A stretch of 21,786 bases of DNA from assembly GCA_026260175.1 (NCBI GenBank), contig JAKCWW010010394.1:1-21786 (forward strand), written 5' to 3'. A program made the translations under genes and the position numbers. The notes beneath the pieces were generated by a model. The model had not been told where the DNA came from and made no database searches. It saw nothing but the letters and a program-made list of their open reading frames with translations. The stretch's first letter is position 1. Every line of letters starts with the position of its first letter. Shown here piece after piece: positions 8,826 through 18,208 of this stretch. This DNA comes from Reticulitermes lucifugus (Eukaryota > Arthropoda > Insecta > Blattodea > Rhinotermitidae).

Positions 8826-9729
8826 AAAAAACTGAAAATTAATGCTATACTTGTGTTTGCATACTTTTCTGTACTGTCTTAATTGAAGGCTTGCGTTACG
8901 AGTAGGGGTGACTTTCGGAAAAAGGCAAAATCCCCTTTATAGCCTTGACGTCCAGAAAAATAAAATACTCAAACTTGCAGATAAGGGTTGACAGCATTTG
9001 CCGAGGGTGCAACACACATAGCGTCCTGCACTCAACAATGGTTTGGAATTGTATCCGTAAGAAAATGAGTCATGGTTCATAATCGTTAGAAATGTGAACG
9101 ATTCAAAACAGCTGGAGAAAGACTGACAGACGCTTGACGTGTTCTGAGGTTGACTAATACATTCTGAACCCAGCAGCGTGAGGCGTTTCCTACCTTAGTC
9201 ACTGACGTGAAGTCAGCGCTTTTCAGTCGACGACACATCTGTGTGTCAGGCCGTCCTTTATTGACAGTCTGTGTGTATCTGTGGAAGCAGTGCGTGACCA
9301 AGACCGACAGTATGGTGTTTCTACTAGGTAAGTTTTTGTTATCACGTTGCATTTCATCGCGTCTAAACTGTTACCGTAAATGTCCGGTAAACGTAAGAGC
9401 TAAAACAGTGGCGTCACGTTGCATTTTATCTGGGTAGTGCCAAAGAGATTAACAATGGACGGATTTCTTCCGTACAGTGACATAAACTGTAAAAAGCGGT
9501 TGGATATCGCACAGCAGTTTGCAGCAGGGCATATGTTTTCGGCCCAAATGTTTTCCAGGTATTTAACAGTAGCCGGACAGTGTTACAGAAAGTGTAAATG
9601 CATATGATTAAGAAGACGCTAGTGACTGAACTGATAAGACGAAAATTGTATTCAGGAATGCAGGATAAGTACATTTAAATACATTATACAGTGATAAAAG
9701 TAGAGCGTTGGTTTTAAATTAATAAATAT
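8826..9729. other. Unassigned spacer; possible first-exon-like stretch
   Basis: No known repeat recognised. Near 9221 there is a TCAGT arthropod-initiator-like motif, and at 9312 an ATG followed by five codons (MVFLL) and a splice-donor-like GTAAGT at 9328. A 17-base sequence TCACGTTGCATTTCATC at 9342-9358 recurs at 9414-9430 with one change. These are suggestive at best; no downstream exon or TATA box is visible. Confidence 0.3.
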
Positions 9730-10580
9730 TTAAGGTGGGACAAGGCTGGGACGAACCAGCAACAAATTACATATTTTTATGCAGGAATTGGTAACAATCT
9801 CACCAATTAGGAACGTGAATTATCGTGCATAGGAAACATCAGCAATCAAGAGAGCAGAGTGCGTTTGTTAGTCACAGACTGTCGCATAGGCCTATATTAC
9901 AGAGGGCTTCGTGTGATGTTATTGACCTGAAGGTACCTATATGCTCCAGCTAAGTACAAGAGTGATAATACAAAGGTCAGCTTCTGTTACGAATTACAGC
10001 GTGTGAGCGATCAATCCCATAAGAACCACGAGAAAACTTGTTGGAACATTTAAATGCAAGAGTAGGGAAAGAAGAAACAATATCATCGTCCGGGCGGTTG
10101 GAAAGAAGGCGTGACATGAATAAATTTAAGAAATGTTACCAGTCTAGAAATAACTTACTGCAAAGGATGAGAAGGGTGATCTGCTTGCAGATATCCACAG
10201 TATTTTGAAAGGGTGGAAGAATCACTTCTTTAAGTTGCTGAATTTACGTGGGGTTAATGATGTTAGGCAGACTGAAATACACATACCTGAACCCAGTTAC
10301 TTTGAGGTTACGACTATCATTAGAAAGGGGAAAAGATATAAATCGCCATGAATCAAATTTCAGCCGGACTGTTCCAGACGGGGCTTAAAACATTGCCTCT
10401 GAGATCCCTGAGCTTATTATAAGCCCGTACATTTGGAATACAAAGAACTGTCTCACCACTAGGAAGAACACGTTACTGTACTTAAAAGAATGGCGATAAA
10501 GACAGCTGAAGTAAATGATGAAGGAATATCGCTGTTAACAGGCACAAAACATTTATCCAGCATTCGTCTTCAAAAGTTAA
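9730..10580 (+). pseudogene. LINE ORF2 endonuclease to RT N-terminus (copy 5)
   Basis: The only copy covering the upstream half of ORF2. It begins RWDKAGT (9733), continues through bases matching the family's HQLGTGFFVHKRI and SAVKRVEFVSDR, then LRG-R-CDVI-L-VHAPTEDKSDDTKDSFYEELERV (about 9890-10010). The endonuclease motif DFNARVGKEE appears at about 10047-10076 with frameshifts. After an internal deletion it resumes at NKFKKCYQ (10119), DEKGDLLADIHSILKGWKN (about 10168-10225), NLRGVNDVRQTEIH and RYKSP (RT start), then QISAGLFQTGLKT and KKNGDK (about 10355-10500), ending near 10580. The RT catalytic motif lies beyond the truncation. Apurinic-type endonuclease nicks target DNA and RT primes from it; this copy can do neither. 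Confidence 0.85.
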
Positions 10581-11189
10581 ACTCCACTGAATTTTATAGT
10601 ATTCATTTCCGTGCATTAAATGACGATTTATGATACAATATTGCGCATTTTGTTGGTTATTTTATCATAAATTAAATCCATTAGTACAGAAAAGTATTGG
10701 GGATAACTGCAAATTTCGACGTAACATTAACTACAAATCAATTATTCATACAGTCGAGAATTCAGTAATGAGGGAACTATTTTAAAATATTGTCATTTAT
10801 TTTGGTGTAGGGCCTTGAAAGTAACTCCGTTTTACCGACGAATGTATTTATGTATTTCGTATACTCTCAAAATAAACAGCAGTCATTTCCCCAAACAGCT
10901 CTAACCGGATGGACTTTGAAATGTAATGCATGTTGTAAATGTTTGCTCTGAAGAGGGAAGTCGATTTCTGAATATTTGTTACAGAAAATTCAAGATTCAG
11001 ACGGTTAAACAAAAGCTACAGGAAACTGGTATAGGTGAAGCCAGTCGCAGTAGAACTTATGTTTAAGTTGTTTTACAAACATAAGTTTTATTGCCACTGT
11101 TTTCAATTTTGGTTTAGAATACGCCATAGGGAATGCTACGGAGTAGAAGGCAGAAAGGTTACTTCCAAAGCATAGATATCTAATTGTAC
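10581..11189. other. Unassigned AT-rich spacer with a hairpin
   Basis: No gene or named repeat. A perfect 11-bp inverted repeat AACTTATGTTT/AAACATAAGTT at 11054-11064 and 11077-11087 (12-base loop) extends to 13 of 14 pairs. Nothing links it to a function. Confidence 0.4.
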
Positions 11190-11223
11190 ATATTATTATT
11201 ATTATTGTTATTATTATTATTAT
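11190..11223. repeat. (ATT)n microsatellite preceding the SINE
   Basis: A run of ATT units broken by one GTT lies directly 5' of the SINE 1 head. Since the SINE ends in the same unit, it either inserted into an (ATT)n tail of an older copy or the run was part of its target site. Confidence 0.8.
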
Positions 11224-11530
11224 TCGGAGTAGCGTAGTCCGTATAGCGATTAGGCTACAGGCTGGACGATCAGGAGTTCGAATCCCGGTAGAAGTAAGAG
11301 GTTTGTGTCTTCTCCAAAACATCAAAATCGGCTCCGAGGCCCACCCAGCCACCTACTCAGTCGGTACCGGGGTTCCTTCCCGGGGATAAAGCGGCCTGGG
11401 CGTGAAGTTAACCACTCGTCTCCATATAGTGCCGAGGTTAAGAATGAGACGCTATACATCTACTCCCCCTGAAAGCCTTCATGGCGCGGACAGGGAGAAC
11501 CTTTATTATTATTATTATTATTATTATTAA
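11224..11530 (+). repeat. SINE family 1, near full-length with (ATT)n tail
   Basis: The reference copy in this window. The head has an A-box-like TAGCGTAGTCCG (11230-11241) and a B box GAGTTCGAATCCC (11274-11286), spaced as in a pol III type 2 promoter. A body follows with 'cactcgtctcc', 'gtgccgaggttaagaatgag' and 'ccttcatggcgcggacagggagaacc', then a 3' (ATT)n tail at about 11503-11530. The body is the unit shared by six other places in the window. Transcribed by pol III and mobilised by a LINE in trans, if still competent. The tRNA of origin is not obvious from the head. The minus-strand frame of 115 codons across 11005-11352 overlaps this SINE and is spurious. Confidence 0.85.
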
Positions 11531-12149
11531 ATTTTGATTTTTTTTGTACTTTTTGTGTACAGTACGTTAGGTCTGTCGGATGCAACCACCATCGACATGT
11601 TAGCAATTGCTGGCTGACATCCGACACCATGTTCCACACATCCAACTAGCGAAATTCAAAAATACTTCTCGCACGGCCGCCATGACGCTATTTTAAATTC
11701 TAAAATATTATGTTAGAAGTTAACCGTATTTAGAGTAGATACTGTCTACGCTGAATTTGTCAAATACGTTGAATGTCTCAAATATAATCTCAAAATTTTT
11801 ACTTCTTCGCCATTTTTTACTTAAAACAATATTTCATATCCTAGCGTAGGCCTATAATTTTTAAATTTGTCTTCAATCTCCGTACCAGTTTCACATGCTT
11901 CTTTGCATGTTCATTAGTTACTGCCATCAAACTGAGCTAATGACACAGTTTGCGCAGACGCCACGCTGTCATTTTACTGTATATCAAAATGTTACCTAAA
12001 CAAAAGGTGAACATTTCTCCCGAGTCTGCCCATTTGCTTTGTTCTAAAAATCGGCCATCTGCTTCAAAAGTAACGATTAACACGCACGCACGAACAACAT
12101 CGTGATGTCATTAGCCGATTGATTCCTTTTAAGGGAGGAAAGCGGGCTA
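11531..12149. other. Unassigned spacer
   Basis: No gene seen. The 9-bp inverted repeat TGTCGGATG/CATCCGACA around 11574-11626 encloses 'gttagcaattgctggctgac'. Otherwise AT-rich unique-looking DNA. Confidence 0.4.
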
Positions 12150-12312
12150 ATAAATGACGTAGAAGCTCTGTTAGTCGCTAGAAATGAGGTTGGCGTAGAT
12201 GAAAATGCAGACAAAACTAAACACTCATACGCCGCATCACCGGGGCAGGGAAAAAATCGTAACGTAACCGTAGCTAAAAGACCCTTCGAGAAAGTGGCAA
12301 AGTTCCGTACCC
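12150..12312 (+). pseudogene. LINE ORF2 post-RT fragment, open for about 50 codons (copy 6)
   Basis: A single frame without stops reads VEALLVARNEVGVDENADKT, then KHSYAASPGQGKNRNVTVAK, then RPFEKVAKFR. It aligns colinearly with the family's segment just after the RT palm, TEALLVASKEVGLEVNADKT ... IKIANRSFE-VAKFKYLGTT. It is truncated on both sides, so it is a fossil, but it lacks the frameshifts seen in most other copies. No start codon or splice signals argue for an exon. Confidence 0.75.
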
Positions 12313-12596
12313 GCAGTTTCTTTCTTCTTTCGATTATTTGCCCCGATTGAGTTCTTTGTTGTAGTCGTGACTATTTTTCAGGATACGAAGGTGCGCTCGT
12401 TGAACCGGGGATGGTTTGTTTAATTGAATAACTAAACAGGTATGTTAATTTTAAAAGCTTCAGTACTGATAAATCTGATTTGATCAGCTTACACAAGTTC
12501 ACTTAACACTCTCTGTCCGGCTGTCTGCTACATTGATGTTAACCTCACTGTAAGACTGATACAATTATTTCAGTTCCGTGTAATGTAAATATGTAA
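12313..12596. other. Unassigned spacer
   Basis: Nothing recognised. A pyrimidine-rich tract followed by CAG at about 12374-12380 resembles a splice acceptor but has no coding sequence after it. Confidence 0.35.
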
Positions 12597-12860
12597 TTCA
12601 TTCATTCTGTAGTCTGTCTTTTGACAGGTCCGTAGCCTGTTCCAAAGCGAGTTCTCCATATGGTGTCATCTAGTGCTTTCTCTTTCAATTCCCAGTATCT
12701 TCCTTTTTCTTTAAGGTCATCCAGTAGCTGCTTACGCCTTCTTCCTCGTCTTCCCGTCATTTTTATCCTTCCCTCTAACTTTCCTTCAATCACGTGTTTT
12801 AGAAGGCAGTTTCTACGCAAGCTGTGAGCAATTCAGTTAGCCTTTCTTCTTTTTGTAAAT
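12597..12860 (-). pseudogene. Second LINE family, ORF2 C-terminus and 3' end
   Basis: The minus-strand frame from 12820 to 12602 reads RRNCLLKHVIEGKLEGRIK, then TGRRGRRRKQLLDDLKEKGR, then WRTRFGTGYGPVKRQTTE and stop. I recognise this as the conserved C-terminal end of a widespread arthropod non-LTR retrotransposon. Upstream in the same frame KRKAN, stop, IAHSL continues the homology (family KRKANWIGHIL, with the tryptophan codon now TGA), so the true remnant starts near 12856. The stop codon runs straight into a short ATGA repeat, the usual LINE 3' tail. Everything 5' of this is lost. Compared with the other family here, the region is well preserved. Confidence 0.85.
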
Positions 12861-12907
12861 GTAATACAGTTCATTTTATAAGATGTTACAATAACTCACA
12901 TAGAATT

Positions 12908-12950
12908 AACCCGTCACGTTTCGACCCTTCAAAGCGCCATTTTCAAAGAC
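12908..12950 (-). repeat. Weak third copy of the TGGC-hairpin-CGAAAC motif
   Basis: On the minus strand: TTTGAAAA, TGGC, a short loop, GGTCGAAACGTGACGGG. This has the same layout as the cores at 7410-7450 and 8739-8783, including the T before the stem, but the stem is reduced to about three pairs and the CTGANGA box is lost. It lies just upstream (in its own orientation) of the LINE remnant that starts at 12860, with no inverted ends visible. Confidence 0.4.
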
Positions 12951-13267
12951 ATCTAAAGAAAACCACCGATCACAATACTGTATTTTCAGTCCATTTTTAT
13001 TTTCATTGGCAACAGTTTTTCATATTTAACATTACCAAACTATAGAACTTACTGCCAGTTACTACACACTTATTTTTACTTGAATAAATCAAGCGTATTC
13101 GTGTTATTTGAGGTGTAGATGCCCTATGCCCTTTGGTTATTGACGCCTCTTTTATATTCGTGTGTGTTTTACTGTTCCGTGTATTCTTCAGTGTTGAGGT
13201 TATCTCCTTAAGGCTCGTACGTCTCTTTTAAGAAGTCCAATGTCATCCCCACTGCATGTTCATTTTT
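12951..13267. other. Unassigned spacer
   Basis: AT-rich with no recognisable element. The plus-strand open frame 12824-13045 spans the motif above and part of the LINE and has no support as a gene. Confidence 0.35.
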
Positions 13268-13630
13268 ACTGCTAATTCAAACTAAAATTGCCCTGCTGTT
13301 TTATGTAGAAGTGAAACTTGGTCCTTCTCTCTGATGGAAGAACATAGATTGAGGACGATACAGAACAAAAAGATGAGAATGGTCTCAAGGGACAGAAGTA
13401 AATGGAGAATAGAGAAAACGACCGAATGAGGAGCTTCAAAATTTATAATCCACAATATATTATTAATGTGTTAAAGCCACTGGGAAAAACATGGACAGGG
13501 GTGGAAGGAAGTGCAATGTATAAACAGTTCTAGATGAGAAAACTAGAAGACTTGAGAGCAGTAGGTATAGATGGAAGGAAAGTATAAGGCATATGTAAAG
13601 TACTGAACATTACAAGTGCTATAACATATT
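13268..13630 (+). pseudogene. LINE ORF2 C-terminal fragment (copy 7)
   Basis: From about 13302 one frame reads LCRSETWSFSLMEEHRLRTI, then QNKKMRMVS, matching the family's LYGCETWSLTLREEHRLRVFENKVLRKIF. Next come bases matching EELHNLYSSPNI in a shifted frame (13429-13460). From about 13490 it reads DRGGRKCNV, stop, TVLDEKTRRLESSRYRWKES, IRHM, corresponding to HVARMGE-RNVYKVLVGKPEGKRPLGRPRRRWEDNIRM. The terminal MNLRVP block and tail are absent. Multiple stops make it a pseudogene. Confidence 0.8.
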
Positions 13631-13964
13631 AGAAAATAGCAATTCAGAGCTTCAAATTCAGAGGACAAGGGCTACTGAAAATAAATATACGTGTATATAC
13701 AAATTAAATACGATTTCTAATACGTAAGGGTGCTTTCGTTAAGACGGGAGACGCGCCGTAAACGGGGACATTTACAGCATTTACACAGTGTCAGTGAATG
13801 GTGTTTACAATTGTAATCTTCCTTTATTTACAGCACGTATAAGAGACAGCTTAAGTATATACTAGCTAGCAATGTCAACTCAAAAATTCTCAACTGGGTG
13901 CCTAGGTTGCAGGTTACTTTACACTCTAGCCGCTGGGCACAGCTAGAGTCGTCAGTGTCGTAAA
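13631..13964. other. Unassigned spacer upstream of the transposase relic
   Basis: Probably includes the 5' flank of the transposon below, but I could not find matching terminal inverted repeats between this stretch and 14330-14560. The 11-base GTAAACGGGG(A/G) occurs here (13757) and at about 14459 in the same orientation, not inverted. Confidence 0.35.
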
Positions 13965-14327
13965 ATGGCATTCGGGCAAGACACGGCGTTTTGTGCATTT
14001 GTTTCTCAAGAAGCAGAATCTGTTGTGATAGTGCAAGAACAGTTTCTATGTAAGTGCGGGAGAGGCCTTGGCTGGTACAAGGGCTCTGTGAAAGGTGGGT
14101 GAGTGTGTGTAAAAAATGTCCCCCAAGATCACCTGATCCTCACAACCATGGATGTTTCCTTTTGAAGGTTTGTTAACAAGGTCTATGTCCCTCCGCGGCA
14201 ATCGACAAAGCCACAGATCACAGAGGCCGGTACAAATTTTAATACGATATTCTCCAGAAACTGTGCCAGGAGGTTGACGATCGGTTTGAAGTTGTTTGAG
14301 CCACTCATGTTGCTCACATTAAACTTC
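13965..14327 (+). pseudogene. Mariner-type (DUF4817) transposase, internally deleted
   Basis: An ATG at 13965 opens a 45-codon frame: MAFGQDTAFCAF, SVVIVQEQF, GWYKGSVKGG, stop (14100). This follows the N-terminal helix-turn-helix (DUF4817-type) of a Tc1/mariner-superfamily transposase family common in insects (M-F---K-AFC, S-V-VQR-F, WYKQFEETG). From 14117 a second frame reads CPPRSPD, the family's WPPRSPDLTPCDFFLWG region around the last catalytic acidic residue. Then ITEAGTNFN (about 14218) and, shifted, LCQEVDDRFEVV, stop, ATHVAHI (about 14262-14320), matching the C-terminal VWQELDYRLDVCRVTNGGHIEHL. Roughly 200-250 residues between, including most of the DDE domain, are missing. The copy is also frameshifted. 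It is therefore a deletion derivative that cannot encode transposase. Confidence 0.75.
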
Positions 14328-14929
14328 AATGCTTTTTCATAACAATTTTCGAATTTATCTTTTTACATGATTTGTATTTATTAAGCGTAAATAAAACGTA
14401 AAGTGAGAAGAGCAAGACTGGAATCGTAAAAATTGTTTAAGACATTCTGTACAAAGGTAAACGGGGGTCGGCATAAGTCGGGCCACCATAAACCGCAAAC
14501 TGCGTGTGTTAGTTCTGAGTATTGCATTTCGTAGCTCCGCACAAGTGCTATTATACTATTCTAAATAGAGCAGGCCGCTGCTTTGTAATACCTTTTCTAT
14601 TCATAATTGAAGCTGAATTCGAGATTATACTTTATTAAACAAGCTGATTGAAGCAAGGTAGACTACACCACCTTCTCCTACCGTAATGATCCGGGCCAAC
14701 GTACCGTAATGGAAAGTGTCAATGTCAGGTATGCAGACGTGTTATGAGGCATGTAGGCCTACTTAAAAGAAAATTAGGCAGTGCGTTATGTTATCACAAT
14801 TATACGTGAGTCGTGTATCGCCATCGTACTTCAGAACAGTTTTTGGACGTTTATCATTATTAGGGTTAAATTTTGGAACAAAGATTCGAAAACGAATCAC
14901 ACTTTATTCCTAACCTATGTCTTAAATTC
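14328..14929. other. Unassigned spacer
   Basis: Apart from the presumed 3' flank of the transposon relic, I recognise nothing. No open frame of note. Confidence 0.4.
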
Positions 14930-15219
14930 GTGAAACACAGCCATTCTTGCGAAACTGATAGCGGGTCAGACAATCGAAAAATTTCCCTACTTTTAGAGGA
15001 ATCGAATATTTACTGCCGTATTCACAATAGCGCGCCACTGCTCCGTATCTTTTGCCAGTTTAATAGAGCGCACACTCCCTCATTTTACATGTCTTAAGAG
15101 CTACTTTAATATTATCCTCATATCTACATCTAGGTCGCCCAGGCGGATTATTTTGTAAGCATCATTAGTCTTCTCAATACACGTTACATGTCCTTCTCAT
15201 CTCTTCCTCTGTATGATCA

Positions 15220-15222
<3 letters not shown>
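14930..15222 (-). pseudogene. LINE ORF2 C-terminal fragment (copy 8)
   Basis: On the minus strand, GHVTCIEKTNDAYKII (about 15205-15155) corresponds to GHVARMGEMRNAYKIL. The GKPEGKR block is deleted and LGDLDVD or, shifted, GRPRCRYEDNIK follows (15138-15100). Then AKDTEQWRAIVNTAVNIRF (15057 to about 15000) matches the terminal AQDRDQWRALVNAVMNLRV. The 3' UTR-like KVGKFFDCLTRYQFRKNGC read follows down to about 14930. Its 5' side abuts the (ATT)n run. The plus-strand open frame at 14873-15097 is a shadow of this copy. Confidence 0.8.

Positions 15223-15257
<35 letters not shown>
15220..15257. repeat. (ATT)n microsatellite
   Basis: About twelve ATT units. It directly adjoins the truncated 5' side of LINE copy 8. 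By analogy with 11503-11530 it may be the tail of a lost SINE 1, but no SINE body remains next to it. Confidence 0.85.
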
Positions 15258-15258
<1 letters not shown>

Positions 15259-15789
15259 GGTCTTCATTGTGATATTTCCCCTCTCTTCCCCGCACTTCGT
15301 CTTTCATAAATTCAAATATTCTCAGAACCATATGCTCAAACGCCCCCGAGTTGTGACCTTCCGTTAAAGTGAGAAACCCAAATTCTTTACCTTAAATTAC
15401 CTTGATTACGGTACATTAGGACGTTACGTTGCGTATTGCGGTATTGGTTTTGGAGGAAAATCATGCGTCAGGTCTCTACACTGAACAGGGAGTCAGGAAG
15501 TCCAAAACGTTAGTTTATCTACCAATCTACACGAAGTTACATGGCAGATGTGCGTATTCTTGATACTGCCGCTGGAAAGGCAAATCTCAACAAAATTACC
15601 TTAATTATTTTAGTTAATTATTTATAATTGTTTTTTATTTAATAAACATCAACGTGCAATAATAGCAAGAATAATTCATGTGTTAAATGTGCCAACACAG
15701 CAAATTTATTTTTGAATAAATTCAGATTTTTAAATCTACACACAAGCACCGGCAGCAGGTCTATCTCGATGCTTAAGTATCAGACCAGG
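15258..15789. other. Unassigned spacer
   Basis: No gene or named repeat. AT-rich between about 15600 and 15735. Confidence 0.4.
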
Positions 15790-15935
15790 GCGGTGCATAT
15801 GGGGAGCTCGAGGAACTTTTAATCTCGGCACTATATGAAGATGAGTTGTGTGCTTCATGCTGCCGTCGCTTTGCCCCCAGAGAAACAGACTGGATTGGAC
15901 TGGTGGCTGAATGAGTCCCAAACCCGGTTAGCACG
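15790..15935 (-). repeat. SINE family 1 fragment
   Basis: The plus strand shows 'gtgcatatggggagctc', 'ttttaatctcggcactatatgaagatgag', 'cttcatgctgccgtcgctttgcccccagagaaac' and 'ggtggctgaatgagtccc', the SINE 1 body in minus orientation. Head and tail are not visible. Open frames on both strands across 15736-16053 derive from it. Confidence 0.7.
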
Positions 15936-16104
15936 AAGGCAATCATATTCTCTTTTGGCAATCTACCTCAGTAGCCAGACACTTTTATCGAACAAGCTAA
16001 GCACCATCACGGACAAGCATGCGATTCCTCGGGGAAAAGATGCGGGTTCGTGAATATCAGTTATATCGAAGTCAGTTCTGCAACCGTTCTTTAGTGACAC
16101 ACTT

Positions 16105-16500
16105 AGATAAGACAAGTATATAAGTTCACTAAGCAGATTCCTTCTCGAGAAACAGTCGTTCAGCTAGACAACAAATTCACCGCCTCTTGTGCAACTGAAA
16201 TTTCGTTAACCATGTTCAATACAACCCACCACTGATCCCTACCCTGCGCCAAAATAATCTAGTACATATCTTCCCAAAATATTTATTTAAGATCTGTTTT
16301 AATATTATCCTCCCATCTGCGCTTAGGTATTCCAAGTGTTTCCGTTCCTTTAAAGTTTTCCGATTAAAAATGTGGGCGTTTCTTATTTCTTTTCCTGGGA
16401 CGTTACGTGCCCCGCCAACAAATCTTCCTTGATCTGAACATTTTAATTTTGGTGAATAGCACAAATTATGATCCTAGATGTAATTCTCAACTCAGTTTTT
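16105..16500 (-). pseudogene. LINE ORF2 C-terminus and 3' UTR (copy 9)
   Basis: Minus strand, from 16500 down: bases matching ELHNLYSSPN, then RSRKICWRGT (family KSRRMRWAGH) and IRNAHIFNRK (family MRNAYKILVGK). From about 16340 one frame reads ETLGIPKRRWEDNIKTDLK, stop, IFWEDMY, stop, IILAQGRDQWWVVLNMVNEI, QEAVNLLSS, equal to RPLGRPRRRWEDNIKMDLKEIGWEDVDWIHLAQDRDQWRALVN-VMN and the beginning of the 3' UTR. The UTR block 'gaacgactgtttctcgagaagg' matches the UTR of copies at 1826-1940 and 21500-21590. No GGTT tail remains. Confidence 0.8.
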
Positions 16501-17747
16501 AAAAATTGCTTAAAAGCGGATTATTGTTTTAAGCTTTCCCAAGCGACTACGTTTCCAAGTACTGAGCACGTCGGCTACATTGTTTAGCTTCGGTAAAAGC
16601 ACAGCACTCTCCCTGTCCAATGTAAAGGTTAAGGCTGGCAAAACAAAGGAGTCATGTGAAATTGAGATTTGGGCAATCGCGGTTGATGTTAACACGCACC
16701 AGCGGTTAAATAAACTGCCTGTTCCTTCACTAAACACAAAATATACTTAATAAAATGAAACATAAAATGCATGCATAAAGTGCCACAAAGAGATGCAACG
16801 GAGTGTCAATCTCGAAGCTAGAAAACTGGTTTCTTAAGCACCCAAAGACACGTGGATATCTTTGTGCGGACGCCATCGCCTTTCTCCGTGCGCACGCAGA
16901 AACATATACAGCAGATAGTGTAACTGAAAACGGAATGTAAAACAGCGGACAGTCGAAATACGCGACTGACAAGACCGCGTTTGGCAAAAGATTGCTTTAT
17001 TTCTCGATCCGTGATGAGCATTTGTTTGGAAGGCGGCACTGGAATTGCCGGTGTGTGCCGCACGCTGGTCTGCCGAACTGACAATCAGGTCACAAAGTTC
17101 CCCACTCCTTCCATTACTGATCCGACAGCTAGACGGGTAGTCGCAACGGTTATCTAACTCCTAGGAGGACATCCACATTCAAGTGACAGCATGAAATGTC
17201 CGAACCTCTTCCCGGTACCTATCAGACAGTAACCATGGGAAAGGACGGCAGTGCGAAGTCCACGGATGACGTCAGAACACGGCTCATGTGACGTACTGTC
17301 TAGTGTGCATCACCAGCAGAAAAGTGGCAAATCACCGTTCTGTAAAAAAAATGCTGAATCTTACGTGTTTTAATCTGGTAGCCCAATGCAAAATCCTGTA
17401 TTTAGCATCCTCCTAGTGACAGATTCGCAAACTATATATAAACAAGCAGATAATAATACAAATAACAGATACTTTGTAAAATTACAATATAAGCAGTATT
17501 ACGACGGAATTCGTACGTACCTTACTCACTTTCTTCCGGTTTTAGCAGACGGTCATTCAGAAACTGAATTCTAAGTATAAGAAGAACCACGCAAACACGC
17601 ACTCGGAAATGGTAAATGGTAGCATCACAGCACTGAATATGAGCGAGAGGTAACAGCCCAGTCTGCTGGGACATGACGCCGTGTCGACTGTTAAATATTC
17701 ACTGACGTTTAGGAGGAGCTTGCGGCCTCCATCGTCAGGGTCTCGGT
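16501..17747. other. Unassigned, less AT-rich spacer with CRE-like site
   Basis: About 1.25 kb without recognised repeats. The middle (16830-17330) is richer in G+C and CpG than its surroundings. A perfect TGACGTCA (CRE consensus) occurs at 17266-17273, with a TGACGTAC some 24 bases on, and a TATATATAAA at about 17433. Several overlapping open frames of 60-88 codons occur on both strands; none shows a known domain. A regulatory or exon-bearing stretch is possible but not shown. Confidence 0.35.
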
Positions 17748-17868
17748 CAGTGTTTCCCAGCATTTCTTCCACGGAGGAACCCCTAAAATAACTTCTCGTA
17801 TCCAGAGGAACCCCTGCCTATGAAAGCGTTTTCAGGTCAGAACATGTTGAGAGCGAGGAGTGCAGTCC

Positions 17869-18180
17869 AGTTACTGCTGAAGTATTGTTAAGAAAATTAA
17901 CTCTAAAGAGCTGCTACATATAGATATGTCATCTTATCTTGTAAGAAAAAATGAAGCACATTTTCCTGTATTTTCGGGCATATTTGTAATTTCTCGCGGT
18001 ATTTCAAAATTCTTATATATTCCATTACTGCCGAATTGTTGTCAAGAAAATTAACTCTAAATAGCTGCTACATATAGATATGTCATCTTAACTTGTAAGA
18101 AAAAATGGATCATCTTTTTCTGTCTTTTCAAGCATATTTGTAATTTCTCGCGGTATTTCAAAATTCTCATATATTCCATG
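17869..18180 (+). repeat. Tandem duplication, 154-bp unit, two copies
   Basis: Unit 1 (about 17869-18022) and unit 2 (about 18023-18176) share long exact stretches such as 'aagaaaattaactctaaa', 'gctgctacatatagatatg' and 'atatttgtaatttctcgcgg'. The offset is 154 bases wherever I measured it (17892 to 18046; 17871 to 18025). The duplication lies wholly inside the hAT-like element. Confidence 0.9.
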
Positions 18181-18196
18181 ATTTCTTACGGAACAT

Positions 18197-18208
18197 CCCC
18201 CCCCCCCC
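18197..18208. repeat. Poly-C run of 12
   Basis: Homopolymer within the hAT-like element near its right end; length is prone to sequencing error. Confidence 0.8.

Noticed and set aside
11224..11295. A stand-alone tRNA gene
   Set aside because: Same reason: it is the head of SINE 1 and has no closing acceptor stem.
11005..11352. 115-codon minus-strand open frame
   Set aside because: It runs through an (ATT)n run and the tRNA-like head of SINE 1; the poly-isoleucine stretch is the translated microsatellite.
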